From Deltaproteobacteria bacterium (lineage in GTDB: Bacteria; Desulfobacterota; Binatia; DP-6): DNA of 14,364 nucleotides. The position numbers and the translations under genes were made by a program. Under the pieces are notes generated by a model. That model did no database searches and was not told where the DNA came from. It saw only the letters and a list, made by a program, of their open reading frames with translations. The stretch is from NCBI GenBank assembly GCA_005879205.1, contig VBLD01000032.1, forward strand, positions 1-14,364. The letters run 5' to 3'. Below, piece after piece: positions 13,590 to 14,364 of the stretch (the first letter of the stretch is position 1; the number at the start of each line of letters is the position of its first letter).

Positions 13590-14364
13590 ATGGACCACAG
13601 GCACTCCTTCGAGCAGATCATCAAAGAAGACCGCGCCGGGCAGGAGTCGAAGCTCTGGCGAGGCACTTTCCTCGAGTACCTCGAGCTCGTCCGCGACGAT
13701 CCAGCCATACCGAAGCTCTCCCACGCGCGTCTCTACGACACGATCATGCGCCTCGGGACCCAGGACATCCTCGATTCCGACGACCCGCGCGTGAAGCGCC
13801 TCTACAAGGACGAGACGCTGAAGGTCTTCAACTTCTTCCGCGACGAGTTCTTCGGCATCGAGAAGACCGTCGGCCAGATCGTCCGGTACTTCCATTCCGC
13901 CTCGCTGAAGGGCGAGGAGAGCCGGCAGGTGCTGTACCTCATGGGGCCGGTCGGGTCGGGGAAGAGCTCGCTCGTCGAGAAGCTCCAGCGCGGGCACGAG
14001 GCCTCCGATCCATTCTACACGATCGAGAGCTGCCCGATGTTCGAGGAGCCGCTCCATCTCATCCCGCGCCACCTCCGCAAGGAGTTCGAGAAGATGCTCG
14101 GCGTGCACGTCGAGGGCGATCTCTGCCCGGTGTGCCGCTTCCGCCTGAAGGAGGAGTTCAGCGGGCGCTACGAGGAGGTCCCGGTCGCCACGAGGTACTT
14201 CTCCAAGCGGAACCGCGTCGGCATCGGCGTCGTCCCGCCCGTCGACCCGAACAACCAGGACACGTCGGTCCTGATCGGCAGTGAGGACATCTCCAAGCTC
14301 GACCTCTACTCCGAGGGCGATCCGCGCGTGCTCGACCTCAACGGCGCGCTCAACGTCGGCAACC
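13590..14364 (+). CDS. prkA: PrkA-family serine protein kinase, N-terminal part
   Basis: 258 residues are visible before the right edge; the family is about 640-690 long, so the C-terminal kinase part is outside. ATG 13590 has AGGAG 8 bases upstream. The chain matches the PrkA AAA+ part: FEQIIKEDRAGQESKLWRGT start, KLSHARLYDTI, Walker A GPVGSGKSS (about 117-125, where Bacillus PrkA has GPVSGGKST), ESCPMFEEPLHLIPRHLR, a CPVC pair, and VGIGVVPPVDPNNQDTS. PrkA/YeaG acts in stationary-phase and nutrient-stress adaptation, usually with a YeaH/YhbH and a SpoVR gene downstream; those would lie past the window. It looks intact. A sigma-54-like promoter about 100 bp upstream suggests enhancer-dependent control. 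Confidence 0.93.
   Translation, partial: MDHRHSFEQIIKEDRAGQESKLWRGTFLEYLELVRDDPAIPKLSHARLYDTIMRLGTQDILDSDDPRVKRLYKDETLKVFNFFRDEFFGIEKTVGQIVRYFHSASLKGEESRQVLYLMGPVGSGKSSLVEKLQRGHEASDPFYTIESCPMFEEPLHLIPRHLRKEFEKMLGVHVEGDLCPVCRFRLKEEFSGRYEEVPVATRYFSKRNRVGIGVVPPVDPNNQDTSVLIGSEDISKLDLYSEGDPRVLDLNGALNVGN

Noticed and set aside
13401..14108. 235-residue minus-strand frame over prkA and its leader
   Set aside because: Antisense to motif-rich prkA; composition is that of a shadow frame.

Overview
GC-rich window (roughly 70% G+C with strong G/C third positions) from a bacterial chromosome. A DUF35-thiolase fusion, an acyl carrier protein with an extra domain, a five-heme membrane cytochrome, a lone receiver protein, GltX followed by Gln and Glu tRNA sequence, and PrkA together suggest an uncultivated soil or groundwater lineage near the former Deltaproteobacteria (Desulfobacterota/Binatota-like). 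That placement is inference; no phylogenetic marker was tested.

Layout. (1) 1-383, minus: the start of a TPR protein, cut by the window edge. (2) 532-3054, plus: a DUF35 (Zn-ribbon/OB) domain fused to a thiolase-superfamily, Ltp2-like domain, then an SDR dehydrogenase; probably a two-gene acyl-CoA or steroid side-chain unit. (3) 3067-4224, minus: a glycosyltransferase-like protein, convergent with the SDR gene. (4) 4370-5231, plus: an acyl carrier protein with an unexplained C-terminal domain and a small Cys-rich anchored protein. (5) 5239-5886, minus: an SLT-type lytic transglycosylase with a 24-bp repeat encoding a His/Pro linker. (6) 6048-9643, plus: a gene set that looks like a chromate/oxidative stress cassette: ChrA transporter, DUF1259 (LppY/LpqO) protein, membrane-anchored five-CxxCH cytochrome, and a Tat-exported Fe/Mn superoxide dismutase of the ChrC kind. 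An EamA transporter gene overlaps the SOD stop codon but is broken.

(7) About 9.64-13.17 kb: a stretch with an unusual number of apparent deletions. The EamA gene lacks an internal block and has a second frameshift in its His-rich tail. A small membrane-anchored protein gene at 10.66 kb is frameshifted. gltX lacks about 11 highly conserved catalytic-domain codons. Downstream of gltX, tRNA-Gln(CTG) and tRNA-Glu(CTC) are fused into one chimera that cannot make a normal acceptor stem. Between them, tRNA-Lys(TTT) at 10505-10577 and a receiver protein at 11107-11499 look intact. Either this stretch is truly decaying (implying functional gltX/tRNA copies elsewhere) or the assembled consensus has errors here; read mapping would decide.

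(8) 13166-13589: a 424-bp non-coding stretch with a sigma-70-like element and a very good sigma-54 (-24/-12) element, leading into prkA, which runs off the right edge.

The strongest leads are the chimeric Gln/Glu tRNA beside a damaged gltX, the ChrA-DUF1259-cytochrome-SOD cassette, and the DUF35-thiolase fusion without a normal nucleophilic Cys. I saw no CRISPR array, insertion sequence, integrase or rRNA gene.
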